A stretch of 64,000 nucleotides of DNA from Ruegeria sp. EL01 (GCF_900313035.1 NZ_OMPS01000026.1:1-64000), one strand, 5' to 3'; shown: positions 44,203 to 54,007, numbered from the stretch's first letter. Notes: generated by a model from the sequence alone, not told the origin. Numbers and translations: made by a program.

Positions 44203-45195
44203 ATGAAAGACCACCCTGATCTGCAGCTTATTCCGAACTTGTCTCTATTGAAGGAATACGCCGACGGCTATCCCGAAGGTATTCACGTAACACCCGACGT
44301 TATCGGATCCATTGGGGATGGTACGACCGAGCAATTTCGCGAACACGCCAAGACGTATGATGAACGGTACTTTGGTTTGGAAGAGCAGAACAGGCGCCTT
44401 CTGGCCCGCTGTAAGGAGATCTTTCCCAGCTTTGAACTGAGTTCCGTTGAAACCATACTCGATATCGGCTGTGGGTCGGGCAATGCCACATTTGCAATGC
44501 TAGATGTGTTGACCGATGCGTCAGTTTACGCCACCGATATCAGCCCGGATATGGTTGCAATCCTTGCCGAGCGCGCCGAGCAGCGCAACGTAAGTAAAAA
44601 CATCGTTCCATTTATCTCCAATGCGGAAAAGGTCAACTTGAAGCCCGAAAGCTTCGATCTGATTTTCGGCTCGTCTATGGTCCATCACCTGAATGAGCCC
44701 GACGTGTTTCTGGATCGCATTCTGCCATCACTAAAGCCTGGCGGTCTGTGCCTATTTACCGAACCTTTCAAGGTCGGCCACCTGATCTTGCGTATGTTTC
44801 TGGATGAATTGTCGCGCGGCTCCCACTATTCGCACGGCATACCCGACGACATTCAAGAATTCTTCCGGTCCTACATCTTCACGATCGATGCCATGACGAC
44901 GCTGGACCGCACCGAACTAGATTATTCGAAACTGGACGACAAATGGATGTTCTCGAGAAACTTTTTCGAGGAGACCGCAAAACGCAACGATGTCAACTAT
45001 GGGTTTTTCTGCACTGACGCTATTGAGAACAGATTCGTGTTCAACATTGAGCGGCTGGTCTGGCTTGGGCTGGGTCAAAAATGGACCATGCCGGAACCCG
45101 CACGTGATTTCGTAGCTCGTTTCGACGCCTCATTGCCGCTAGATGTCATGGACGAAATCCCGTCCTCCGGCTGCATCATCTTCAAAAAGAACTGA
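44203..45195 (+). CDS. Class I SAM-dependent methyltransferase
   Basis: A 330-residue enzyme. The central Methyltransf_11/25-type domain (about 85-190) has motif I TILDIGCGSGNATFAML, motif II VYATDISPDMV, and motif IV FDLIFGSSMVHHLNEPDVFL followed by LKPGGLCLFTEPF. The flanking N- and C-terminal regions are not recognised, and the substrate is unknown. GAGGAG 7 nt before the ATG supports the start. It sits alone between two rpmB copies transcribed the other way, with AT-richer 5' DNA, so it may be an insertion. Confidence 0.88.
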   Translation: MKDHPDLQLIPNLSLLKEYADGYPEGIHVTPDVIGSIGDGTTEQFREHAKTYDERYFGLEEQNRRLLARCKEIFPSFELSSVETILDIGCGSGNATFAMLDVLTDASVYATDISPDMVAILAERAEQRNVSKNIVPFISNAEKVNLKPESFDLIFGSSMVHHLNEPDVFLDRILPSLKPGGLCLFTEPFKVGHLILRMFLDELSRGSHYSHGIPDDIQEFFRSYIFTIDAMTTLDRTELDYSKLDDKWMFSRNFFEETAKRNDVNYGFFCTDAIENRFVFNIERLVWLGLGQKWTMPEPARDFVARFDASLPLDVMDEIPSSGCIIFKKN

Positions 45196-45318
45196 TACGA
45201 CTGGCCGGATTCCATCCCGGAGATGGTGACATGTCTGGCAAGCCACGCAGCATCACCCTAGTGATGCCTCATCGGCCTAAGCCGAGGGGCAAGCGCAACC
45301 GGTAATACAACAGCGCAC

Positions 45319-45352
45319 AAAAAACCCTACGTCCAAAAAGGGCGCAGGGTTT
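45319..45352 (-). terminator. Rho-independent terminator of rpmB (second copy)
   Basis: On the minus strand AAACCCTGCGCCC and GGACGTAGGGTTT pair with one mismatch and a TTTTT loop, followed by TTTG. It begins 24 nt after the stop of the second rpmB. The sequence differs from the terminator of the first copy. Confidence 0.88.
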
Positions 45353-45376
45353 GAATTCCAAACCTGAAGTGTTGAA

Positions 45377-45664
45377 TCAGGCCGAGGCTTGTGCCTTGGC
45401 GATTTCCTTTTTCACTTTCAGAGCGTTGTCGGACAGTTCGTCGTCCTTGGCTTTGGCCAGGAACGCGTCCAGACCACCACGGTGATCCACCGAACGCAGG
45501 GCGGCCGCCGAGATGCGCAACTTGACGCCACGGCCCAAGGTTTCCGACTGCAGGGTGACGTCGTTCAAGTTGGGCAGAAAACGACGACGAGTTCTGTTTT
45601 TGGCATGGCTGACATTGTTGCCAGTCATCGGGCCTTTTCCGGTCAGTTCGCAACGGCGCGACAT
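45377..45664 (-). CDS. rpmB: 50S ribosomal protein L28 (copy 2)
   Basis: A 95-residue L28, identical in protein sequence to the gene at 43623-43910. I count nine base differences, all at synonymous positions. Identity extends through the ribosome-binding site about 15 nt before the ATG and then stops, and it ends just after the stop codon. Both copies appear functional and under selection for the same protein. Which copy is ancestral cannot be told here. Neither has the zinc-binding CxxC pairs of Zn-type L28. Confidence 0.97.
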   Translation of the reverse strand: MSRRCELTGKGPMTGNNVSHAKNRTRRRFLPNLNDVTLQSETLGRGVKLRISAAALRSVDHRGGLDAFLAKAKDDELSDNALKVKKEIAKAQASA

Positions 45665-45834
45665 GGTTTCTTCCTTTGTTTCTGGAGGCCGGGCACAAGA
45701 CCCTCGGCCAAATCACAAGGGGCGCAACCCGAAGTCGCGCCCGAAAACTGGTTGGATGCGTTTAGTGGGAATCGCAGGAAGGGTCAAGACGGACAAAGTG
45801 AAATCTTTGCACCCTTACGCTACTGGCTGTTGGT

Positions 45835-46980
45835 TTACACCGGGCCTGCGGTCTGCAACAGCGGTTTGTTGTTTTTTAGGTGCCGTGCGACCAATTGTTT
45901 TTGCTGCTTTCCGCATGGAATCATGCGGGCAGGATCAACGGAATGGGCCATGCCGGAAAGTTCAGGAAAGATGCAAAAAATTTCCTGCCGCGCCGCATCG
46001 CTGAGCGATTTGAGCGCCTCCGGGCCGGTGAACAAGCTTTCGGTGGGTGCATTTTCGGCCCAGATGACCTGATGTTGGTCAAAGAGCAGGTGGAAGTATT
46101 CAACACTTTGCACGGTTTCATCGACAAAGATGCCCGGCAGCGAGGTCAGTTTGATCGCAGGCACCAATACCTCGGCTGCGCCAAACATGCGCTGAGCGAT
46201 CTGTGATTGGACAAGCATACGGTGTTGACGCGACACAAGCAGGTCGCGCTGCGGCAAGCCGTGGCCCAACGCGCCCGCCACAATACGCACAGGCAGAAGT
46301 TTGGGATTGTCTCGCAGAGACTTTGCGTCAAACCGCCGATGACCAATCCAGCGAATTGGACAGCGTCCGTTACCTGCAGTCGGGATAGCGTCACCGATTT
46401 TCAGGTCTTGTATCCGGGTCTTGCCGTGCGGACCGTTGATCAGAGTATCCCGGCTAAAGCAGGGAAACCCCGTTCCGGTTTCGAACGTCGTATAAGTCAC
46501 AATCTTGCCGGACGGCAGTTCGAACGTGCCGCTGGACAGCGAATAGCTCACCCCGGCGGAAACCGTGATCAGGCCAAATGTGCTGTCTGTAATCACAGTC
46601 CCGACGGGCAGGTTCAACGCATCCGTGCCAACTCCGCCCCGCACATCGCCCACCACATCGGTGCTTTGGAAATTAAGGGTGTCATTGCCGCGACCTAGAC
46701 GGATATTGCCAATGTTTGATCCCTGAACAGTGACTGTGTCATTGTCATTGCCCGCGTTGACCTGCCCATTGACGGTGCTGCCGGTGATGGTGATGTCATC
46801 ATTGCCAGCGTTGCCGCGGACCCGTCCGGTGATGGTGCTGTTGGTCACCGTGATGGTATCCGCCCCACCACGCGCCCGAATGTCATCAATCGGCGTTCCC
46901 TGCGCCGTTCCGTTCAGGGTGCCGTTGTCATTGGTGACATCTATATTGTCGGCGCCATTTGTCCCTACAATATTGGGCAT
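45835..46980 (-). CDS. Hint-domain protein with RTX-like N-terminal repeats
   Basis: A 381-residue protein. Residues about 1-130 contain repeats of roughly 20 residues with GNAGNDDITITGSTVNGQV-type patterns, expected to form a calcium-linked beta-helix. Residues about 172-320 form a Hint_2 (Hedgehog/intein) domain starting GFPCFSRDTLING, with catalytic-position Cys174 and a later SRQHRMLV. Hint_2 proteins are common in roseobacters and are thought to be secreted by type I systems. There is no signal peptide, consistent with that. No secretion ABC genes are adjacent. Confidence 0.88.
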   Translation of the reverse strand: MPNIVGTNGADNIDVTNDNGTLNGTAQGTPIDDIRARGGADTITVTNSTITGRVRGNAGNDDITITGSTVNGQVNAGNDNDTVTVQGSNIGNIRLGRGNDTLNFQSTDVVGDVRGGVGTDALNLPVGTVITDSTFGLITVSAGVSYSLSSGTFELPSGKIVTYTTFETGTGFPCFSRDTLINGPHGKTRIQDLKIGDAIPTAGNGRCPIRWIGHRRFDAKSLRDNPKLLPVRIVAGALGHGLPQRDLLVSRQHRMLVQSQIAQRMFGAAEVLVPAIKLTSLPGIFVDETVQSVEYFHLLFDQHQVIWAENAPTESLFTGPEALKSLSDAARQEIFCIFPELSGMAHSVDPARMIPCGKQQKQLVARHLKNNKPLLQTAGPV

Positions 46981-47627
46981 GGTCGTCGAGTCCCGTTCGT
47001 CCGATCTAGCAAGCGCGCTTGCACAATTCCCAAAACACTTTTACCGCTTTGTCGAGAGACAACGCAGAGTTGCAATCAAAACCAGCTTACGAGACTAAAG
47101 GCGAATTTGCTACCTCCGCGTTCTTTTTTGATGTTTGCATTGGAACAGCAAGACGCAGCGGATCGTCGATTGGTGTGACATTTGTTAAACTCATCGAGAG
47201 CTCCGATGAGTCCATCGATTGCGCATTAAGATCACGATGCGAAATCTGGTTCGATCAGCACGGGTCGGTTTGGCTCTGTAAATCACCCTTTGGCCGCGAA
47301 GCCTGCGCAAACCTACACTCAATCACAGGCCACTGTTGCGTCCATGTGGTTCTGGCGTGGTATTCCAAGGCCCCGCCCTCCAAATGCATGGCTGAGTTGA
47401 CTCTTGTAGATTGAAACAGGGTATTGTCGCGCCTCACTTCAATGGGATTTGGTATTCCCACGTTTCATAAGCGGCCATTCAAGGCGCGCGTCCATTGCAT
47501 TTTGTCATGCGTGCCGGGGAACGCAACGACATGGCTTCTGAAACTGACCACCTGCATTTCGCGCAGCCCGGCAAAGTGCTGACAGCGGTTTTGAAAGGCG
47601 ATAGGGCAACCAGCGGGTGGTGTGGCA
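46981..47627. other. Long gene-poor interval
   Basis: No supportable gene is present in these 647 nt. A plus-strand frame at 47019-47414 has no ribosome-binding site or known domain. The area 47390-47430 contains a possible promoter, TTGACT near 47398 followed about 18 nt later by GTATTG. It may drive the ATPase gene to the right. Confidence 0.45.
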
Positions 47628-48167
47628 ATGAGTATGAACCAACGTATCTTGATTTCTGGCTGCTCTGGCGGCGGCAAGTCGGCTTTGATTGACGAACTCG
47701 GGCGCAGAGGGCAATCGACAGTGGCCGAGCCCGGTCGCCGGATCGTCGCAGAAGAGAAGGTTGGCAGAGGCACTGCCCTTCCCTGGGTCGACCTGGAAGC
47801 CTTTGCGCGCCGCGCAATAATGATGGCGGATGAAGATCTTCAGCAGGCCACACAAAAGGACGGTTTTGTGTTCTTTGATCGAGGGTTGATCGATGCAGCT
47901 GTGGCATTGCAGGTGGCAACAGGCGCAGACATTCATGATACCCTTGGCCCTGAGAAACACTACGCCACGAATGTCTTTCTGGCCCCGCCATGGCCGGAGA
48001 TTTTCGCACAGGATGAAGATCGTCGCCATGGGTTCGATGACGCCGTCGCCGAATATGAGCGGCTGGCAATCGCCCTTCAGGAGTTGGGGTACTCGATCAC
48101 GCTGCTTCCAAAAATGTCGATCAAAAAACGCGCCGATTTTGTGCTCGAGAGGCTCGAGGGCCAGTAG
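47628..48167 (+). CDS. P-loop ATPase (AAA_28-type)
   Basis: A 179-residue protein with Walker A ISGCSGGGKSALIDELG at its N-terminus, FVFFDRGLIDAAVAL as a Walker B/kinase-like strand, and a lid-like region YATNVFLAPPWPEIFAQDED. This is the pattern of AAA_28 / predicted-ATPase proteins, which resemble small-molecule kinases. The substrate is unknown. ATG 47628 and 47634 are both possible starts. It is convergent with meaB, with 12 nt between stops. Confidence 0.85.
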   Translation: MSMNQRILISGCSGGGKSALIDELGRRGQSTVAEPGRRIVAEEKVGRGTALPWVDLEAFARRAIMMADEDLQQATQKDGFVFFDRGLIDAAVALQVATGADIHDTLGPEKHYATNVFLAPPWPEIFAQDEDRRHGFDDAVAEYERLAIALQELGYSITLLPKMSIKKRADFVLERLEGQ

Positions 48168-48179
48168 CGCAAATAGTAC

Positions 48180-49163
48180 TCAACGGGTGCCCCCGGTCAG
48201 CTCGGCCAGCATGCGTTCCGCGGCGGCGGTCGGGCTGGTCTGACCGGTACCGACCTCGGTGCCAAGCTGATCCATCAACGCGCGTGCGTGCGGGGTGTCA
48301 AGACGTGCCAGCAATGCATGCCGGACCTCCTGATCGAACCAGAACCGCGCCTGCGCGGCACGGTTGGCGCCCCAATGCCCGTTGTCGCGTCGCCATTGCG
48401 TCAGGGTCTGCATCTCGTCCCATGCCTGCGCAAGCCCTTGTTCCTCGACCGCTGAGACGGTCATGGCTTTGGGAAATTCCTCGGGGTCCTGCGGGCGTTT
48501 GCGCAGCAGCCGCAACGCGCCGGAATAGTCTGCGCAGGTACGGGTGGCCGTGGCTTTGAGATCCCCGTCCGCCTTGTTGATCAGAATGACGTCGGCCATT
48601 TCCATGATGCCGCGCTTGACGCCCTGCAATTCATCGCCACCGGCCGGGGCGAGCAGCAGCAAAAAGAGATCAGACATCTCGGACACAACGGTTTCGGATT
48701 GCCCTACTCCGACAGTTTCGATCAGCACGACATCAAACCCGGCGGCTTCGCACAGGGCAATAGCTTCACGCGTGCGGCGGGCGACACCGCCCAGATGGGT
48801 TTGACTGGGGGATGGGCGGATAAAGGCGTTTGGGTCGCGGCTCAGACGTTCCATTCGGGTTTTGTCACCCAGAATCGAACCACCCGACCGGGCCGAACTT
48901 GGGTCCACTGCCAGAACGGCAACGCGCAGCCCCTGCCCCGTCAGCATCATACCGAAGCTTTCGATGAAGGTGGACTTGCCCACACCGGGCGTTCCTGAAA
49001 GCCCGATCCGCAGCGACTGACGCCCAGCGCCTGCCAGTTGTGCCAGCAATTCAGCGGCCTGCGCCCGGTGATCCGCGCGGTTGCTTTCAACCAGAGTAAT
49101 CGCCCGGGCCAGCGCCCGACGTTCCCCATTCAAAATCCTGTCACCAAGGCTGTCCGTCTGCAT
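48180..49163 (-). CDS. meaB: Methylmalonyl-CoA mutase-associated GTPase MeaB
   Basis: A 327-residue G3E GTPase (SRP/SIMIBI class) that guards and reactivates adenosylcobalamin-dependent methylmalonyl-CoA mutase. Motifs are GTPGVGKSTFIESFG (G1), VLAVDPSSARSGGSILGDKT, VVLIETVGVGQSE (G3-like) and LINKADGD (G4). An ATG 5 codons upstream is possible; I prefer 49163 because GGGG lies 6 nt before it. The mutase gene is not in the window. It is divergent from hrpB. Confidence 0.95.
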   Translation of the reverse strand: MQTDSLGDRILNGERRALARAITLVESNRADHRAQAAELLAQLAGAGRQSLRIGLSGTPGVGKSTFIESFGMMLTGQGLRVAVLAVDPSSARSGGSILGDKTRMERLSRDPNAFIRPSPSQTHLGGVARRTREAIALCEAAGFDVVLIETVGVGQSETVVSEMSDLFLLLLAPAGGDELQGVKRGIMEMADVILINKADGDLKATATRTCADYSGALRLLRKRPQDPEEFPKAMTVSAVEEQGLAQAWDEMQTLTQWRRDNGHWGANRAAQARFWFDQEVRHALLARLDTPHARALMDQLGTEVGTGQTSPTAAAERMLAELTGGTR

Positions 49164-49367
49164 TCTGACCCCGATCATTGCGGCACGAGTAGTTGCCGTT
49201 TTCCGGGGCGGTTTGTCCAGCCCGCAGGAGCTACGAATTTTCGCGATGCCGCGCGTGCGTCATTTCGCACAGCCCGAGCCGGAGCAAATCAAAGCAGGCA
49301 AGGGCGTGGAGCCTACGCGCCCTCGCGAGAACTGGACGGCACCTTTGGGATGGCGGATAAGGATCGG

Positions 49368-51815
49368 ATGACAACGCGACTGCCCATTGATGACGCCCTT
49401 CCCGAACTGCTGGATGCCTTGCGCAAGCACGGTCGTGCTGTGCTACAAGCCCCCCCTGGGGCGGGCAAAACCACGCGGGTTCCTCTGGCTATGCTCCAGG
49501 CGGGATTGTGCGCGGGTAAGATCGTTATGCTGGAGCCCCGTCGACTGGCAGCTCGGGCGGCTGCCGAGCGTATGGCGGAAACATTGGGTGAGCGTGTGGG
49601 CCAGACGGTCGGATACCGTGTGCGCGGTGATACAAAAACCTCTCGGGCGACCCGGATCGAAGTGGTGACCGAAGGCATTCTGACCCGTATGCTGCAATCC
49701 GCCCCTGACCTGCCCGGCATCAGCGCAGTGATTTTTGACGAATTTCATGAGCGCTCGCTGAACGCGGATCTGGGGTTAGCGCTGTGTCTGGAGGTGACGG
49801 GCGCGCTGCGGGATGACCTGATCCTGATGGCGATGTCAGCGACACTAGATGCGGAACCGGTGGGTCAGTTGATGGAGGCGCCGCTGGTGACCTCGGCCGG
49901 ACGCAGCTATCCGGTGGAAACGCGGTGGCTCGACCGACCGTTAGCTGCGCGCGTCCGACGGCTGGATGCGCTGGTCGATCTGGTTGTTCAGGCGGAACGC
50001 GACACACAGGCAGAAGGCGGCGGGATGTTGGTGTTTCTACCCGGCGAGGGTGAGATCCGACGCGCCGAAGCAGCGCTGTCCGGACGCCTTCCGGGAGATT
50101 GCACAATACGTCCGTTATTCGGGGCGATGCCTTTTGCCGCCCAGCGCGCCGCAATTGCGCCGGTGAAACAAGGGCGCAAACTGGTGCTGGCGACATCAAT
50201 CGCAGAAACCTCGCTGACCATTCCGGATATCCGGGTCGTGGTCGATATGGGTCAGGCACGACGGGCGCGGTTTGATCCGGGCTCGGGTATGTCGCGACTG
50301 GTGACGGAACGGGTCACTCGGGCCGAAGCCACCCAGCGCGGGGGGCGCGCGGGACGTGTTGCCGAAGGTCAGTGCTATCGGTTGTGGTCTAAGGGCGAGG
50401 ACGGCGCTTTGGCTGCCTTTCCCCCCGCCGAGATTGAAGCCGCAGATCTGACCGGCTTGGCGCTGGAACTGGCACTATGGGGCGCGGACGCGACGGCTCT
50501 GGCGTTTCTGACGCCGCCGCCCGAAGGCTCGCTGGCCGAAGCGCGAGCTTTGCTGACCATGTTGGGCGCATTGGACGGAAACGGACGGATCACGGATCAC
50601 GGACGCGCCTTGGCCGCGTTGCCATTGCACCCCCGGCTGGGGCACATGCTGGTGGTTGCAGGCGCGCAGGCAGCCCCTTTGGCGGCGTTGATGGCCGAGC
50701 GGGACCCGCTGAGAGGAGCACCTGCCGACATAGCGCTGCGGCTCGAAGCGATGCGGGATGTGCGGGCCTTTCAACGCAACCGGGTCTGGCAGGTGAACAC
50801 AAATGTTACCGACCGGATCAAGGCAGAGATCAAGCGCCTGAAGGCACAAGCCTCGAAAGAGTCCGAAGACAGAAGCACCGCTGCCATGGCAGCACTCGCC
50901 TATCCCGACCGAATTGGGCAACGGCGCAAAGGGGATGAGCCGCGATATGTCTTGTCCGGCGGCAAAGGTGCGGTCCTCGACTCCGGTGACACGCTGGCGG
51001 CGGCCCCTTATCTGGTGGTCACCGACACCGATGGAAATCCACGAGAAGCACGTGTTCGGATGGCCCTGCAGATTGCGGAACGCGATATCCGGGATTTGTT
51101 TGCAGACCAGATTGGCTGGGTCGACAGCTGTGAGTGGTCGAAACGGGACAGGCGCGTCGTCGCACGGCGGCAGGAGAGGTTCGGGGCGATCACGCTGGGG
51201 GACGGTACCTGGAAGGACGTACCGCAGGACGCCGTTGCCCGTGCAATGCTGGACGGCGTGCGGGATTTGGGGCTGCGTCTGGACGGCCCGGCGGCGCGAC
51301 TGGCGACCCGGATCGAACTGGTGCGCGCCGATGGCGTGGAGTTACCGGATTTCTCGCCCCAAGGCCTGATGGCCAGCCTGGTAGACTGGCTGTTGCCGAT
51401 GCTGGGTGGGGTGCGCAATGCCGATGAGTGGAAACGGTTCAATCTGCTGCCTGCTTTGCGGGCGCGGCTGGACTGGCCGCAAACGCAAGAGGTCGACCGG
51501 CGCGCGCCGGGATCGTTTGAAACGCCACTGGGACGGAAGGTTCCGATTGACTACGGCGGCGCGGCACCGGAAATCTCGGTCCGGCTGCAGGAATTGTTCG
51601 GGGTCACGCAACATCCGGTTGTTGGTGGTACCCCGCTAAAGATCACCCTGCTGTCCCCGGCGCAAAGGCCCATACAGATCACCCGTGACCTGCCCGGGTT
51701 CTGGGCCGGGTCCTATGCGGATGTGCGCAAGGATATGCGGGCACAATACCCCAAACATCCCTGGCCCGAAGACCCCACACAGGCGGATCCAACCCTGAGA
51801 GCCAAACGCAGATAA
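49368..51815 (+). CDS. hrpB: ATP-dependent helicase HrpB
   Basis: An 815-residue DEAH-box helicase. Motif I is QAPPGAGKTTRVPLAM, Ia LEPRRLAARAAAERMA, II FDEFHERSLNADLG, III MSATLDAEPVG, V SIAETSLTIPDIRVVVD, and VI QRGGRAGRVAEGQCYRLW. The HA2, OB-fold and HrpB C-terminal regions follow, ending FWAGSYADVRKDMRAQYPKH. AAGGA 5 nt before the ATG at 49368 and alignment with HrpB's usual N-terminus decide the start; the frame is open 110 codons further upstream. The precise RNA substrate is not established. Confidence 0.95.
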   Translation: MTTRLPIDDALPELLDALRKHGRAVLQAPPGAGKTTRVPLAMLQAGLCAGKIVMLEPRRLAARAAAERMAETLGERVGQTVGYRVRGDTKTSRATRIEVVTEGILTRMLQSAPDLPGISAVIFDEFHERSLNADLGLALCLEVTGALRDDLILMAMSATLDAEPVGQLMEAPLVTSAGRSYPVETRWLDRPLAARVRRLDALVDLVVQAERDTQAEGGGMLVFLPGEGEIRRAEAALSGRLPGDCTIRPLFGAMPFAAQRAAIAPVKQGRKLVLATSIAETSLTIPDIRVVVDMGQARRARFDPGSGMSRLVTERVTRAEATQRGGRAGRVAEGQCYRLWSKGEDGALAAFPPAEIEAADLTGLALELALWGADATALAFLTPPPEGSLAEARALLTMLGALDGNGRITDHGRALAALPLHPRLGHMLVVAGAQAAPLAALMAERDPLRGAPADIALRLEAMRDVRAFQRNRVWQVNTNVTDRIKAEIKRLKAQASKESEDRSTAAMAALAYPDRIGQRRKGDEPRYVLSGGKGAVLDSGDTLAAAPYLVVTDTDGNPREARVRMALQIAERDIRDLFADQIGWVDSCEWSKRDRRVVARRQERFGAITLGDGTWKDVPQDAVARAMLDGVRDLGLRLDGPAARLATRIELVRADGVELPDFSPQGLMASLVDWLLPMLGGVRNADEWKRFNLLPALRARLDWPQTQEVDRRAPGSFETPLGRKVPIDYGGAAPEISVRLQELFGVTQHPVVGGTPLKITLLSPAQRPIQITRDLPGFWAGSYADVRKDMRAQYPKHPWPEDPTQADPTLRAKRR

Positions 51816-51967
51816 GGCGGACTGAGTCCGAACTGCCACATGGCCCGGGCAAATTAACCGAAAACCAGCCAAAAACAGGCAAGTTCATGCGGTAACGTTG
51901 AAATTTTACCCTTCTCTTGCTATGTCTCACCGGCTTCACATAGTTCGAATAACATGACGCGCGACAC

Positions 51968-52426
51968 ATGAGATCATGGCTACGAAACATCTGGGAAGAG
52001 GTCGGACGACCTCTGTTCCTGCGCCCTCGACGGGTGCAGTTTGCGGCGTTGTGCACCCGTAAACAGGGTGCAAGTGAAGATGTGCTTTTGATCACCAGCC
52101 GCGATACTGGGCGCTGGATCATACCCAAAGGATGGCCGATTGACGGGCTGGACGGGGCTGAAACCGCCGCGCAGGAGGCGTGGGAAGAGGCCGGTGTGCG
52201 TGCCGAAACCGTCGAAAAAGAGCCCGTAGGGCAATATACTTACGACAAGATCTTGAACAACGGGTCGGCCCAGCCGGTTTTGACCAATGTTTATCGTATC
52301 AGGGTCAGTGAATTGTCAGATGACTACCCTGAGGTTGATCAGCGCAAACGCTGCTGGGTGTCCCCCTCGGTCGCCGCCAAGCGCGTGCGCGAGCCGGAAC
52401 TGCAGTCGCTGCTGCTGCAAATGTAA
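51968..52426 (+). CDS. NUDIX hydrolase
   Basis: A 152-residue hydrolase. The Nudix box reads GWPIDGLDGAETAAQEAWEE followed by AGV, fitting Gx5Ex7REUxEExGU with Trp at the usual Arg-neighbour position. The preceding strand TGRWIIPKG and the overall length recall diphosphoinositol-polyphosphate/diadenosine-polyphosphate hydrolase types. The substrate is not assigned. There is no operon partner; the next gene starts 92 nt later. Confidence 0.9.
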   Translation: MRSWLRNIWEEVGRPLFLRPRRVQFAALCTRKQGASEDVLLITSRDTGRWIIPKGWPIDGLDGAETAAQEAWEEAGVRAETVEKEPVGQYTYDKILNNGSAQPVLTNVYRIRVSELSDDYPEVDQRKRCWVSPSVAAKRVREPELQSLLLQM

Positions 52427-52518
52427 CCCACCGTTGATTTTCTTGATGGCAGGCAGGTTGCCCCATCTGTGATAAACTAATAGCTGCCTGCGTTTACCCA
52501 AATGCCTTGATTGAACAG

Positions 52519-53976
52519 ATGCCGAATTCGAACGCAAAACCACGCTGGCAGACGCTGGACACGGACCTGCACAGGATCTCGCGCGTCGAGGTCGCCAATT
52601 CCTATGTGGCGCGTCCTTTGCTGGCGCCCGGAATTGCACTGGCGTTCATGGCCGTGGCAGGGCTGGTCGCGGCGGTGCTTTTTGGACAGGCCAATGGCGG
52701 CTTCATTATCATCGCCGCAGCGGCGTTTGGTGCCTACATGGCGATCAATATCGGTGCCAATGACGTGGCCAACAACATGGGCCCTGCGGTGGGTGCCAAC
52801 GCGCTGAGCATGGGCGGCGCCATCGCGATCGCTGCTGTGGCCGAAAGCGCGGGTGCGTTGCTGGCCGGGGGTGAAGTTGTATCCACCATCTCAAGCGGCA
52901 TAATCGACCCGATGTCGGTTCAAAACAGCCATGTGCTGATCTGGGCAATGATGGCAGCGCTGATTTCTTCAGCCATGTGGGTCAATCTGGCGACCTGGAT
53001 CGGGGCGCCAGTTTCGACCACACATTCTGTCGTTGGCGGCGTGATGGGGGCCGGGATTGCGGCGATGGGATTGGGCGCTGTCAATTGGGCCACAATGAGC
53101 GCGATTGCCGCCAGTTGGGTGATCTCACCGGTTCTGGGCGGTGTTATTGCAGCCGCATTTCTGGCGTTGATCAGGGCCAAAATTCAGTCTCAGGACGACA
53201 AGATCGCCGCCGCCCGGCGTTGGGTTCCGATTCTGGTGGCGCTGATGGCCGCGGCTTTTGTGACCTATCTGGCCGTCAAGGGCTTGCAGCGCGTTGTGAC
53301 CATCAAGCTTGAAATCGCGTTACTGATCGGGATGGCCACAGGGCTCCTGGTCTGGACAGTCACCGTCCCCTGGGTGCGGCGAAAATCCGAAGGCATGGAG
53401 AACAGAACCCGCTCGCTGAAAGCACTGTTTGGCCTGCCACTGGTAATCTCGGCCACGTTTCTGAGCTTTGCTCATGGCGCAAATGACGTGGCCAATGCCG
53501 TGGGCCCTCTGGCAGCCATTGTGCACGCGGCCGAGTTCGGTGATGTCACTGCGCAGGTTCCGATTCCCACATGGGTGATGATCATCGGGGCGTTTGGGAT
53601 TTCGTTTGGTCTGTTCCTGTTCGGACCCAAGCTGATCCGGATGGTTGGCCGCCAAATCACCAAGCTGAACCCGATACGCGCGTTTTGCGTCGCCCTGTCG
53701 GCAGCGATCACTGTGATTTTGGCCAGTTGGCTTGGGTTGCCGGTCAGCTCTACCCATATCGCGGTGGGTGCCGTTTTTGGCGTTGGGTTCTACCGAGAAT
53801 GGCAATCGAACCGTCGTAATCAGCCCGGGCTCCGTTTGGCGCGTGAAGAGTATCAGCGGCGAAAACTGGTGCGGCGGTCGCATTTCATGACCATTATTGC
53901 CGCCTGGATCGTGACCGTTCCGGCCGCTGCATCGATATCGGCGATCATCTACCTGGTCCTGACGGCATTCGCGTAG
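52519..53976 (+). CDS. pit: PiT-family inorganic phosphate transporter
   Basis: A 485-residue inner-membrane transporter with about ten helices. It has the duplicated PiT signature: GANDVANNMGPAVGANALS in the first half and AHGANDVANAVGPLAAIV in the second. It also has GAPVSTTHSVVGGVMGAGI and GLPVSSTHIAVGAVFGVG as the matching second motifs. PiT proteins import phosphate with protons or cations. The ATG at 52519 is used; a TTG 12 nt upstream is possible. No PhoU-like companion gene is adjacent. Confidence 0.95.
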   Translation: MPNSNAKPRWQTLDTDLHRISRVEVANSYVARPLLAPGIALAFMAVAGLVAAVLFGQANGGFIIIAAAAFGAYMAINIGANDVANNMGPAVGANALSMGGAIAIAAVAESAGALLAGGEVVSTISSGIIDPMSVQNSHVLIWAMMAALISSAMWVNLATWIGAPVSTTHSVVGGVMGAGIAAMGLGAVNWATMSAIAASWVISPVLGGVIAAAFLALIRAKIQSQDDKIAAARRWVPILVALMAAAFVTYLAVKGLQRVVTIKLEIALLIGMATGLLVWTVTVPWVRRKSEGMENRTRSLKALFGLPLVISATFLSFAHGANDVANAVGPLAAIVHAAEFGDVTAQVPIPTWVMIIGAFGISFGLFLFGPKLIRMVGRQITKLNPIRAFCVALSAAITVILASWLGLPVSSTHIAVGAVFGVGFYREWQSNRRNQPGLRLAREEYQRRKLVRRSHFMTIIAAWIVTVPAAASISAIIYLVLTAFA

Positions 53977-54007
53977 AGATCGCGTATCGCCTCGACGAGT
54001 ATTGCAA

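Noticed and set aside
47019..47414. 131-codon plus-strand frame
   Set aside because: It has no ribosome-binding site, no known motif and unlikely composition; the interval is treated as gene-poor.
49038..49367. N-terminal extension of hrpB
   Set aside because: It overlaps the meaB start antisense, and a good ribosome-binding site precedes the ATG at 49368, which matches the family N-terminus.
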